Shown: positions 1 to 7,133 of the stretch, piece after piece | Position numbering within the stretch: position 1 is the stretch's first letter | Layout of the letters: every line of letters starts with the position of its first letter | Assembly (NCBI GenBank): GCA_003024985.2 | Contig: PXIH01S0002795.1 | DNA from: Euperipatoides rowelli | Lineage: Eukaryota > Onychophora > Udeonychophora > Euonychophora > Peripatopsidae | DNA: 13,426 nt | Reading direction: 5' to 3' (one strand) | The notes under the pieces: model-generated | Seen by the model: only the letters and a program-made list of their open reading frames with translations | What the model was told of the DNA's origin: nothing | Database searches by the model: none | Program-made: the position numbers and the translations under genes

Positions 1-138
1 TGCTTGAATTGATTATCAAGCCTCTTTCAATACATCTTTTCCCTAAAATATTAAGATCATTTTGCAATATTATATTATCTTCTGTAGAGTAAATACAGTA
101 GCTCTATATAACTTTATGTCATCAGCATATTGGATTAC
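1..138 (-). pseudogene. LINE reverse transcriptase fragment (YADD palm motif), cut by window edge
   Basis: Decayed piece of a non-LTR retrotransposon reverse transcriptase, read on the minus strand. Positions 138 down to 97 encode VIQYADDIKLYRAT, which holds the catalytic YADD box (codons at 129-118) followed by the usual hydrophobic/basic stretch. After a frame change near position 90, positions 88 down to 2 read STEDNIILQNDLNILGK and then RCIERGLIINSS. This matches the segment that follows YADD in jockey/CR1-type elements (a helix that begins with acidic residues, then a W/I-N-x-S/K-type strand). Upstream of 138 the expected fingers region is not readable in one frame. The element continues beyond position 1. 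The YADD match and the properly placed second segment make reverse transcriptase identity strong; the clade is a guess. Confidence 0.8.
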
Positions 139-617
139 AGTTGATTATTATTGCTTATTTCTTCATCCTGTTGGAGGCTTGGAGCTACAGTATCTAGACA
201 GTAATAAAGAAAATTCATTATAGGCTGGCTACAGTATTTACATTATTCATCAATTCTTTCAGTACATATTCTTGGCGGATTTTCTTTTAGATAAATAAAA
301 TGTAATAAAACAATATTAAAAAAAAAGTCGAGATAAGGGACAGAGTTTTGGATTAGTGACCCTTCCTGGCAAATGTCAGCTTCCCCCAAAAACTTACTCA
401 AAACGGAAAACTTTTCTGGTCTGTTTTATACAAGTTTTACTTATTGTTTATTGTAAAAGACTTTCACTAAAAAGCGCACTTACAAGTTCTTTGTTACAGA
501 AATAATAATAAGAGTAAATAAAAATATGTAAATAATTTTTTTTAAAAAAATGTTGCAAGATAAAAATTATTTAAATAAATAAATAAAAATTAAATTTTTA
601 CTGAGAAGCAAGAAAAT
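139..617. other. A+T-rich spacer between two LINE remnants
   Basis: No gene seen. The part next to 138 may hold the decayed upstream part of the left LINE: minus-strand words such as DEEISNNNQL precede YADD in another frame. Positions 525-600 are homopolymer A/T runs with a short AAAT tetranucleotide tract around 570-590. That tract could be the simple-repeat tail of the LINE that ends at 618, since it lies just 3' of its stop on the minus strand. Confidence 0.5.
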
Positions 618-911
618 TTAGGGAATTTTGATTGATTCAAGTTGCTTCTTGAATGAAATTTTAAAGGAATTCAGGTTCTTCAGGCTTTTTATTTGATTAG
701 GAATATTATTCCATATTCTAGGGCCTAGAATTGAGAAGGCAGCTTCACCCTTTTTTGTCCTAGATTGACCTCTATAAATCCCTTTACGTATAGAAAGTCT
801 AGTATTATGTTGGTGTAGATAATAAAAAAAAGAGAAAAATTTTTTTTTTAATTTAAATTGATATTTTTTATAATTTATTTTATTGTGATATTGGCTCATA
901 TCCTTTAAGGG
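618..911 (-). pseudogene. C-terminal remnant of a LINE reverse transcriptase
   Basis: Minus-strand open frame of about 97 codons, from just inside an in-frame TAG (914-912) to a TAA at 620-618. The first ATG is at 899. The predicted protein has a Lys/Phe-rich start, then HNTRLS, then GEAAFSILGPRIWNNIPNQI, ending with a Phe-Lys-x-x-Leu-Lys-x-x-Leu-like tail. The block with F-x-x-x-G/x-x-x-W-N-x-(L/I)-P-x-x-(I/L) followed by L-x-x-F-K is the well-known end of CR1/L2/jockey-type reverse transcriptases. The palm and fingers are missing, so this is a 5'-truncated or broken copy with no expected function. It is not the continuation of the piece at 1-138, because the order on the minus strand is reversed. 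The frame is intact, which suggests a fairly recent insertion or chance preservation. Confidence 0.72.
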
Positions 912-1237
912 CTAAAGTCTAATGATGGTGAAAGAGTAAAACTTTCACATTTTTGTCATATGTAATAGGCCTATGTATTTACTGTGTACAGTGAAAATGT
1001 AATAGAGAAATAAATAAATCTAAACCTAACCTAGATTTTTACTAGATGGCAAGTTGTATTTTTTTTAAAGAGAATTGCACCCAACTAATATAATTTATTA
1101 AATTTTAACAAATAATTAAACAAATTTTGAAATAAATTCATATGGTAAAATTATAATTAGGCTACATATTTTTTTTTATTTGAGGATTGAAAGCAAATCA
1201 TGGAGAAGCTTTCAAGCTAATGTCAATACGACCTGTA

Positions 1238-1245
1238 TGACGTCA
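1238..1245. promoter_or_regulatory. Full consensus CRE (TGACGTCA)
   Basis: Perfect 8-bp palindromic cAMP-response element, the binding site of CREB/ATF bZIP factors, about 650 bp upstream of the HECA start codon. Two further CRE-like sites lie closer to the gene at 1680 and 1725, so three bZIP-type sites occur within 500 bp of otherwise CpG-poor DNA. Binding is inferred from the motif only. Confidence 0.4.
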
Positions 1246-1439
1246 TTTTGTAAATATTAGTCTTGTAACAAAAGAAATATTATAAATTAATCTTGAAATG
1301 AAATTATAGTTACAGTTTCGTGACATGCTATTGTTTAAAATAAAATTTTAATGATTATTATTCAAGAAATGTTATTAAAATTCCATAATTAATAAATAGA
1401 CTTATTTTCACCGGATGTTGAATTAAACTGGCATAATTA

Positions 1440-1455
1440 CGCCATTATGGCGGGA
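1440..1455. promoter_or_regulatory. CGCCAT/ATGGCG inverted motif with E2F-like GGCGGGA
   Basis: CGCCAT, one T, ATGGCG forms a 13-bp near-palindrome. CGCCAT is the core of YY1 (pleiohomeotic in flies) sites and appears here in both orientations; the right half runs into GGCGGGA, an E2F-type core. It lies about 440 bp upstream of the HECA ATG in very A+T-rich DNA, where such a GC-rich word stands out. The role is inferred. Confidence 0.25.
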
Positions 1456-1656
1456 TCAGATTTTAAATGGTGAATTGAAAGAAAATAGATTATGTTAAAT
1501 TAGCCTATAATTTTAGTGAATAATATCTAATTTATTAAGCTAATGTTAGTAATAAACAAACAATTAAATGTAATAAAAATAATGGCTTATAAAATAACAG
1601 ACGACATGTTGGCAGCTAGCTGATTACCTAAAGTATATAAATAATAAAAAAATAGG

Positions 1657-1734
1657 CCAATCAAATTTACTTTAGCTCCATTACGTCAACATTATTAGGA
1701 GTTTAACCAATCAAACTGCAGAAAATTACGTCAA
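1657..1734 (+). promoter_or_regulatory. Twin CCAAT + CRE-like modules of the HECA promoter
   Basis: The same two words occur twice in the same order and orientation: CCAATCAAA at 1657-1665 and 1707-1715, and ATTACGTCAA at 1680-1689 and 1725-1734. CCAAT is the NF-Y box and TTACGTCA a CREB/ATF-type site, a pairing common in animal proximal promoters. The last module ends about 160 bp before the HECA ATG, and local CpG frequency rises from here into the gene (GCGCGT at 1735, CCGCC near 1762). No convincing TATA box lies at a suitable distance, so the promoter may be TATA-less with a start between about 1760 and 1860. Confidence 0.55.
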
Positions 1735-1809
1735 GCGCGTACATTTCCCAGGGTTGAACTCCGCCTTCAATCAAAAGCAAAACAAGAATCAAAATATTGT
1801 CACATTGCT

Positions 1810-1821
1810 TGTTCTAGAACA
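1810..1821. promoter_or_regulatory. Heat-shock-element-like palindrome TGTTCTAGAACA
   Basis: Perfect 12-bp palindrome containing TTCTAGAA, the TTC-nn-GAA tail-to-tail arrangement of a heat-shock element half pair. It lies 72 bp before the HECA start codon, so it could be a proximal promoter site or part of the 5' untranslated region. A functional heat-shock element usually has three or more alternating units, and only two are seen here. Confidence 0.3.
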
Positions 1822-1892
1822 CAGTGTTTTGAATTTGAAGACCAAAATATTTAATACTACCGGTGAAATACGACGTAACGAACTGGATTACA

Positions 1893-3221
1893 ATGCCACA
1901 AAGCCGCGAAAATAGGCCTAAGATTCGCGAAGAAATTGGACAAAGTGAAGAAGACGGTAATGAAGTCCCCGAATCTAACGTAATCTATTGTTGTTTCCCT
2001 CATGGATGTGAAAACAATAAGCCTATAAAAATAGATAATCCTGGAACTGCAGTAAGAGTGATTTGTAACAACGAGAATTGTAAGGAAGGACAACTTATGC
2101 ATAAAAAATGTTTTAATCATTGGGAAGAACAGGTCTTAGCTTATTTACGTTCCACTGGCCGAGCCCGAAGTTGGAGTGAAAAGCAACGCATTCATAATCT
2201 CTGGACGAAGAAAGGATACGATTTGGCTTTCAAAGCTTGCGATTGTAAATGTGGTAAGGGGCATTTACGCAAGGATTTGGATTATGTTCCGAAAGATGAA
2301 GATCAGCCAGAAGAAGTTGCAACTAAGAAAAAGAACCGTAAGAAAAAGAAGAATGATAAGCCTTCTATTGGTAAATTGGTCGCCATTTTGCAAGAGAAGC
2401 CTCCTAGTGCCCATAACTCTCAGCATCAGCAACCTCGAGCACGTACGTCAAGTCTATCCAGTACTGGCTCAAGTCCCCCATCTTCTTTAGATTCTCCTGC
2501 TACTCCATCTCATAGTACTATGGGGAAGAGATCCAAGTTTGATTTTTCGGAAAATCGGCAACAACGGTCACAGTCTTCAACTTCAGCCACTCGTGGAACT
2601 ACTCCAGCCACTCGTGGAATCTTCCAGCATCGCATCGATTTTTCGGCTTTTAGTTCACTTCCACGGCATAAACAAAACCCCTATCATATTAAAATGGCAG
2701 ATGATGGTATACATGGACACGATGAGACTAGAAATTTTATTTTATCGAATCTCAGTGGTCGTCATATTGGCAGTGTTTCTTGTGTTTTATGTAATACAAA
2801 ATTGCAAGTGTTTGATCGTTACCCTCTTATTGATGGAACTTTCTTTCTGTCTCCATTACAATATACACCTGGATGTATTCAAGTCCGATTTGAAACACGT
2901 AATCAGTTTTTATGTGCCATTTGTTTAAATTGTCTAGAAGGTAGTGTAGTGGTTCAATGCAAATTCTGTCAGTCCGTCTGGAAAGGCGATTCTCATATAT
3001 TGGGCACTATGTATGCCTACGACATTCTGGCAGCCATGGCTTGTTGCGAGGAACGTCTTCAATGTAAGAATTGTGACAACCCTATTATAACTCTTGGGGA
3101 AGGAGGGTTGCATTTTTTTAGTCAATATAGCCATAAAGTTACCTGTGCAGAATGTGAAATCAGTGATTTTCATTTTGTCAAAGGTTTTGATACCTATCAT
3201 ATTTACAGTCGATGGCATTAA
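1893..3221 (+). CDS. HECA: Headcase (HECA) homologue, complete single-exon ORF
   Basis: Encodes 442 residues, near-certain headcase family. The N-terminal domain (about 30-135) is Cys/His rich (C33, C39, C58, C63, H70, C73, C116, C118, C120) and holds the family signature GRARSWSEKQ at 89-98 followed by LWTKKGYDLAF. A Lys-rich, NLS-like stretch follows (145-153), then a Ser/Pro/Thr linker (about 170-245). The C-terminal domain (about 246-435) has PRHK (257-260), cysteine pairs C297/C300, C341/C344, C356/C359, C391/C394 and C418/C421, LIDGTFFLSP, LGTMYAYDILA and the final DFHFVK. In flies headcase limits progenitor growth and tracheal branching and partners with Unkempt. ATG 1893 is chosen because an in-frame TGA lies at 1836-1838, no ATG comes before it and A is at -3. 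Human HECA is about 100 residues longer; the shortfall is in the low-complexity N-terminus and linker. No intron interrupts the frame. There is no adjacent A-tail or target duplication, so a retrocopy is not indicated. Confidence 0.96.
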   Translation: MPQSRENRPKIREEIGQSEEDGNEVPESNVIYCCFPHGCENNKPIKIDNPGTAVRVICNNENCKEGQLMHKKCFNHWEEQVLAYLRSTGRARSWSEKQRIHNLWTKKGYDLAFKACDCKCGKGHLRKDLDYVPKDEDQPEEVATKKKNRKKKKNDKPSIGKLVAILQEKPPSAHNSQHQQPRARTSSLSSTGSSPPSSLDSPATPSHSTMGKRSKFDFSENRQQRSQSSTSATRGTTPATRGIFQHRIDFSAFSSLPRHKQNPYHIKMADDGIHGHDETRNFILSNLSGRHIGSVSCVLCNTKLQVFDRYPLIDGTFFLSPLQYTPGCIQVRFETRNQFLCAICLNCLEGSVVVQCKFCQSVWKGDSHILGTMYAYDILAAMACCEERLQCKNCDNPIITLGEGGLHFFSQYSHKVTCAECEISDFHFVKGFDTYHIYSRWH

Positions 3222-3403
3222 CTAACCGTTATTATTAGCCTTGTAGCTCAATTTTCTTAAAAGTTACAGTATGTAATCTAAAATTTGTGTTTTATGCTTT
3301 AAATTCAGCTAATTTCGACACCGGTGATTTTATTTCGTTGAATATCTTTGTGGCCAGAGATTTTTTTTTTTTTTTTTTACATTCTGAAATTTTTTTAATT
3401 AAG

Positions 3404-3430
3404 TAATTTTGTTAATTTTTAACAAAATTA
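3404..3430 (+). other. Hairpin in the presumed HECA 3' UTR
   Basis: TAATTTTGTTA at 3404-3414 pairs perfectly with TAACAAAATTA at 3420-3430; one more A-T pair closes the stem, leaving a TTT loop. All pairs but two are A-T, so stability is modest. It lies about 185 nt after the stop codon. It could be a 3' UTR element or a chance A+T palindrome. Confidence 0.35.
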
Positions 3431-3834
3431 TATATATATATTTTTTTTACTTACCCTACAGTATATTGTATAAATATGTATAAAATTTACATAAAAGTAA
3501 GTAAGCTTGTCTTTATTTCCATTATGTTCAATTGTAAATGTCATAATCTACAATGTTACTGGAATCATTTCTTTTTTTTTTAAAAAAATATACAATATCG
3601 GTATAACATAGAATATACTGTTCCTACAGGCTACAGTATACTATAAACAGTCTATACTGTATGTACTGAGCTATATATTTGAAATGTGAAGAAAAATGAG
3701 GATAAGTTTGTGTTATAGAATTCTTGGATTAGTGAATTGTTAAATATTACGTGTAATTTAGTGTTTTGGGCCTATAAACTGATTTACAAATAATTACCAA
3801 AATTTATATTTTTAAATCCCATAACCTATCAAAT

Positions 3835-3840
3835 AATAAA
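3835..3840 (+). terminator. Possible polyadenylation signal AATAAA
   Basis: First exact AATAAA downstream of the HECA stop codon that I found, about 615 nt after it, followed by a G/T-containing stretch around 3880-3895. In DNA this rich in A+T the hexamer is common by chance, so the true end of the transcript is uncertain. Confidence 0.3.
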
Positions 3841-4846
3841 CTTGGCCAGTAAAAATACATCTTTTAAACTGTAAGGTTGCCAGTTTGGCCCAATACCCAG
3901 ACTTTTTCTCCTAGTTTACTATTGCAGCAAAAACAATCAAAAATTCTTTGATTAAAAAAAAGTATTTCACAACCCTAGAACGCAATAAGTACTTCATTAT
4001 TAAATTTTAATGTGATATTTTCCGAAAAAAATATTAGGAAATAGTTAAAGATAACTGAAAATTATGTTTTTCTTGACAATGTCACATTTTCCAATGGTTT
4101 TCTCAAATTTTTTGTTTATAAAGCTTAAATTATTTGGAATAATTCATCATTTGCAAGCTATTTTATTTTCTAGACAGTAATGATCCAAACTGTAAAATGT
4201 TTAGCTTATTTAAAATACTGTCATTAGATAAGCAAAATCCCTGATCTATTAAATCATGATTAGCATTAGTCTGAGGAAATTTTATTTTTAGCATTATAGT
4301 AGGTGACTTTGTTCTTTAACATTTATTATAAATTTTGAACCACAAATCACTTGACTCATCTATGAGCCAACTATAGTTGTCTGGGACATTTATTGCAGCA
4401 AGTAGTACAACAGGAATTTTTTTTTATGTTAATTACCGGTATATGCTGTATATATTATGTTTACACCTGTCGTAAAATATCATTGTAGGAAAACTCCCTA
4501 TACATGTTAATGTAGCCTACAGTATATACTGATGTCCTTGTGCTCATAGTATTAGGTTGTGCTGGGTGCGACAGCGCTTCTGCTGAGATTCTGTATATTA
4601 AGTTGTATAAGAATCTTAAAACAATGCTTAATAGCACTAATTTGAGCGAATGGTAGGTGTACACATACCAATACATTTAAAGTAACCTGCTAGCATTAAA
4701 AGCAGTCGAGCCTTAATTTTATATTTAATTTTCCATGTTTGCAATATCACTGCGTGATAGTTTATTTTTCAAACACATAGTGTTGCAGATGGTTTTTGTT
4801 CTCTTCTGATTTATTAAAATATACAGTATTTTGTATTCATGAACTT

Positions 4847-5185
4847 ATTTAAATTAGGGTGGGACATTGAAGACATAACATCGATATTATCATTGACGCA
4901 AGACTATTGATGACAGAAAAACATTGGCTACTAAACCGATGTTTTGGTGATGTTTTTATATTAGTTTAAAAATGAAAGATCTGATTTAGGTGTAATTTAA
5001 TATTTTTTTCCATAAGTTTTTATACCGTATCTATTTTATCAAAATGTTTCCATGGTTTCTTGGAGGCATTTTTTTTTATAAACAGCAATAAAGAATTTGA
5101 ATATGTTTTTTTAAAGAAAAAAAACGTCATGAAAACATCAATGTTTGCTAAATATTAATGTTTGATGTCCACCTCTAATTTAAAT
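4847..5185. mobile_element. hAT-type MITE with perfect 8-bp target-site duplication
   Basis: The element proper is 4855-5177 (323 bp), flanked on both sides by the identical octamer ATTTAAAT (4847-4854 and 5178-5185). The left end begins TAGGGTGGGACATTGAAGAC; the right end, read on the other strand, begins TAGAGGTGGACATCAAACAT. These align over about 22 bp with small indels and C/T or G/A changes of the kind produced by CpG decay. An 8-bp duplication with ends starting TAG/CAG-GGGTG is typical of the hAT superfamily. There is no transposase frame inside, so this is a non-autonomous (MITE) copy. The duplicated octamer is itself a palindrome, which slightly weakens the evidence. Confidence 0.75.
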
Positions 5186-5835
5186 TACCCCGTTTTCAAA
5201 ATAAGGTTGACATTTGCATACACTTAGAACAACAGATGGATAATATTAGATATACTGCACCATTATACTCAATGTAAAACTGGTTATTTGAAATCATTTT
5301 TATTTACCCCCATTTCTACTAAACTGCTTTATTTCCCCTAGTATCTCTCATTCTTGAGATAAAATTCTCTACTGGGAAAAGGGAAGTTTAAATTATGTGA
5401 AAAGCTTGAATAGACATACTGTATCTATACAATAGATTGGGCCTAAATGCTAGTTTTAATTGCAAAATAATTTTCTAACGTGACTTACTGAAATAATTAT
5501 AGTCTTGAAGTCTAGATTATTATTACACCCTTCTAAAATAATATGATGACCATTAAAAAGTAAAAAAAGAGTACTTGTCTGAGAAATAAAAAATGCTGAA
5601 TTTCTAAGTTGTAGATTTTGTTGCAATTCTTTGCATTTTATATCCGAATATTTTCTTTTTAATGTACCGTATCCTTTAAACTAATCATAGGCTAGGTTGA
5701 AGTATAGATGGAGTGCTGTATTAAGTTATAATTTGTATTACATAAATTACGCTTGTTAATTGTCCTAATAGCCTATATAACGTATGTCGCATAAAAAAAT
5801 TGTATTAATTTTTTTTTATCAATGATCAGTTATCT
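5186..5835. other. A+T-rich intergenic DNA, nothing recognised
   Basis: No gene, RNA or element end found. Minor structure only: an imperfect inverted repeat around 5332-5381 (TTTCCCCTAGTA against TACTGGGAAA) that encloses the small hairpin TCTCA-TTCT-TGAGA. Confidence 0.45.
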
Positions 5836-5854
5836 GACCCACTAAATGTAAGGT
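5836..5854. repeat. 19-bp direct repeat, copy 1 (pair with 6795-6813)
   Basis: GACCCACTAAATGTAAGGT occurs here and identically at 6795-6813, 959 bp away in the same orientation. The second copy lies at the end of a minus-strand LINE remnant, so this copy may be the last bases of another, heavily decayed member of that LINE family. Confidence 0.55.
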
Positions 5855-5910
5855 TGATCAGAAATGTTTGTATATAAACTTTATAACACAGTGAAAGCAT
5901 ATTTTTCTGT

Positions 5911-6042
5911 ATTTATAAATACATTGTTCAATAATGTAAAGGCAGTGTTCAACACTAGTGGCGGCAACAGGACATATGTCAAGCAAAATGCATTAAATAC
6001 CGTCAGTTGTTATCAACTGATGGCATATTTTTGCCATCAATT
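5911..6042. repeat. Cluster of consecutive short palindromes, copy A
   Basis: Within 132 bp there is a run of inverted repeats: ATTTATAAAT (5911-5920), ATTG-TT-CAAT (5923-5932), AGTGTT-C-AACACT (5944-5956), CACTAGTG (5953-5960), GACATATGTC (5971-5980), CAGTTG-TTAT-CAACTG (6004-6019) and TGATGGCA-6 nt-TGCCATCA (6018-6039). The last two share bases 6018-6019, so only one of the two stems can form fully at a time. The final 60 bp recur in diverged form at about 6295-6355. It could be the core of a foldback or MITE element, or a structured RNA or replication feature; no family is recognised. Confidence 0.5.
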
Positions 6043-6737
6043 AAAAAAATAATAATAAAAGAACTTTAGCTGCTGCTGTCCGAAATTTTGTCGATTCATT
6101 TTTAATCGATAAATCATTTTTAATCAGCCACTAACAGTTTACAAAATTCTAGTGGTTCGATTCATTCTCAGTATGACCTATGCTTATACAACTTCAGAAA
6201 TAAAATTTAAAAAAATTACATTATTCTTAGTTTAACTATAATTTTGACAATGTACAGGTTATTAAAGCTTTTATATTTTTCTGTTTGCCGCTGGAATATT
6301 GCATANGCCGCCAGTANNNTTTAACTGATNGCAAGATTTCGCCATCAGTCTAAAAACTTAGTGTCAAGGCCTGAAAGGTATAAAATAATTATCACTTTTC
6401 ACTAATTATATCTAGCTTAATTTTCACCTAAGCTGGTTTAGCCAACTTTTCACATAATTTTTGTATATAAATTACTATTACCGGTAACTTTGTTTCATGT
6501 TTGACCAAAAATTTTTTTTAGATGGCAGTTAACTTAATTTTGGAATGATCAAAATATAGATGTAAGGTCGAGTTTAAAAAAAAAAAACTCATGTAGCCTA
6601 TACAATAACAAAAACTTGCATAATCGACTTGCTACTGTATTTATTTTAAAAAGTTTATGCATTATTATTTGTACTAACAAAAGCATAATTTTACTGTAGA
6701 TAATCAAAAAGGATACTTGTCAAACTCATTCATTTAT
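6043..6737. other. Non-coding DNA around the palindrome copies
   Basis: No gene. It contains an 18-bp tandem duplication, ATTCATTTTTAATC at 6094-6107 followed by AATCATTTTTAATC at 6112-6125, and a poly-A stretch bounded by GAGTTT and AACTC near 6570-6590. The word GATGTAAGGTC near 6560 resembles the 19-bp repeat at 5836 and 6795. Confidence 0.45.
6295..6355. repeat. Diverged second copy of the palindrome block, with N bases
   Basis: GCCGCCAGTANNNTTTAACTG here aligns with ACCGTCAGTTGTTATCAACTG of copy A, and both continue into a hairpin: ACTGATNGC (6324-6332) pairs with GCCATCAGT (6341-6349), perfectly if N6330 is G. The unresolved bases (6306, 6317-6319, 6330) fall only in this palindromic block, as expected if the hairpin disturbed sequencing. 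Confidence 0.5.
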
Positions 6738-6794
6738 TATGGCAGAACTACAATATTATTTGTTTGATATAAATTTATTTTTAACATAATTATA

Positions 6795-6813
6795 GACCCA
6801 CTAAATGTAAGGT
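6795..6813. repeat. 19-bp direct repeat, copy 2
   Basis: Identical to 5836-5854. It overlaps the downstream part of the minus-strand LINE frame and may mark the family's 3' region. Confidence 0.55.
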
Positions 6814-6908
6814 CATTTTTTTTGTTTGCACATTTATTTATCCAATATTTTGCTAATCTAATAGCACTGTCAACTACTTTAAAAAGGTCATCCTCTTTGT
6901 TTGCACAT
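6809..6908. repeat. 25-bp imperfect direct repeat inside the LINE remnant
   Basis: The 25-bp segments 6809-6833 and 6884-6908 match at 22 positions and are offset by exactly 75 bp, so the duplication keeps the reading frame (CANKxxDL appears twice in the minus-strand translation). The sequence between them is not duplicated. Confidence 0.5.
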
Positions 6909-7133
6909 CAGCTAAATGGGCATCTCATTAGATATTTAATCATCTGTAGGGTGCCACATTCACATTTGTTATCTGCCAGTTTCCATATCAAATAATCTTA
7001 TTTCATATAGGCTATACTGTAATACCAAATGGTGACCAGACTTGGAGGTAAAAACCAAATGAATCCTCATACACATTATATTGATTTTGCTTTAGTATTT
7101 TAAATCATTATTTTCTTGCCATTATTTATTCAA

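Larger units (their letters stand above)
912..1639. other. A+T-rich intergenic DNA upstream of HECA
   Basis: No coding region found on either strand. It contains a perfect 7-bp hairpin GTGAAAG/CTTTCAC (928-934 and 942-948) and an AGAAATAAATAAAT tail-like tract near 1005-1018 that resembles the 3' end of a plus-strand LINE. It also contains the near-palindrome CGCCAT-T-ATGGCG at 1440-1452, which is followed by GGCGGGA. Confidence 0.5.
3222..4846. other. 3' flank of HECA, non-coding
   Basis: No second gene found. The first part is probably the 3' untranslated region. It contains an 18-T run (3361-3378), a 12-bp stem hairpin (3404-3430), a TA dinucleotide run (3430-3440), a 9-bp inverted repeat TACAGTATA/TATACTGTA (3632-3640 and 3653-3661) and a 12-bp palindrome CAACTATAGTTG (4368-4379). 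Positions 4510-4720 are somewhat richer in G+C but have no conserved protein or RNA pattern that I recognise. Confidence 0.5.
6738..7050 (-). pseudogene. C-terminal remnant of a second LINE type (C-x-C-G motif)
   Basis: On the minus strand 6985-6911 reads WKLADNKCECGTLQMIKYLM and then RCPFS, followed by an in-frame TGA (6910-6908). Positions 6907 down to about 6740 stay open with CANKEDDLFKVVDSAIRLAK and YWINK. The pattern C-x-C-G-x-x-x-Q-x-x-x-x-L-x-x-C-P followed by a charged ED-L helix ending near a Trp is the usual C-terminal tail of many non-LTR retrotransposon ORF2 proteins. The usual His of this Cys/His motif is Tyr here (TAT), and the TGA is a second lesion. In another frame around 7045-7030 the word KSGHH recalls the R-S/T-G-H box that precedes this tail. 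The upstream reverse transcriptase is absent. This LINE type is different from the remnant at 618-911. Confidence 0.65.

Noticed and set aside
1634-1643. TATATAAATA as a TATA box for HECA
   Set aside because: It lies upstream of the CCAAT/CRE modules and 250 bp before the ATG, and such words are frequent in this DNA.
1863-1892. N-terminal extension of HECA by 10 codons from GTG
   Set aside because: The frame is open from 1839, but the first ATG is at 1893. GTG is not a usual animal start and the extension resembles nothing in the family.
1857-2928. Open frames of 87, 104 and 129 codons overlapping HECA (1857-2120 minus, 2176-2490 plus, 2539-2928 plus)
   Set aside because: All are out-of-frame shadows of the well-supported HECA coding region and show no protein family features.
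2934-3218. Minus-strand 94-codon frame opposite the HECA C-terminus
   Set aside because: Antisense shadow of the conserved Cys-rich domain; no independent support.
3870-3980. GGTTGCCAG ... ACAACCCTAG as ends of a small hAT element
   Set aside because: The two ends match over too few bases and no target duplication is visible.
4461-4676. Minus-strand 71-codon frame
   Set aside because: No recognisable motif and Tyr/Leu-rich composition as expected from A+T-rich random sequence.
5864-6052. Plus-strand 62-codon frame
   Set aside because: It runs through the palindrome cluster; its sequence is set by those repeats and it shows no domain.
6154-6163. GGTTCGATTC, like the B box of a tRNA or SINE
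   Set aside because: No A box at the right distance upstream and no cloverleaf can be drawn around it.
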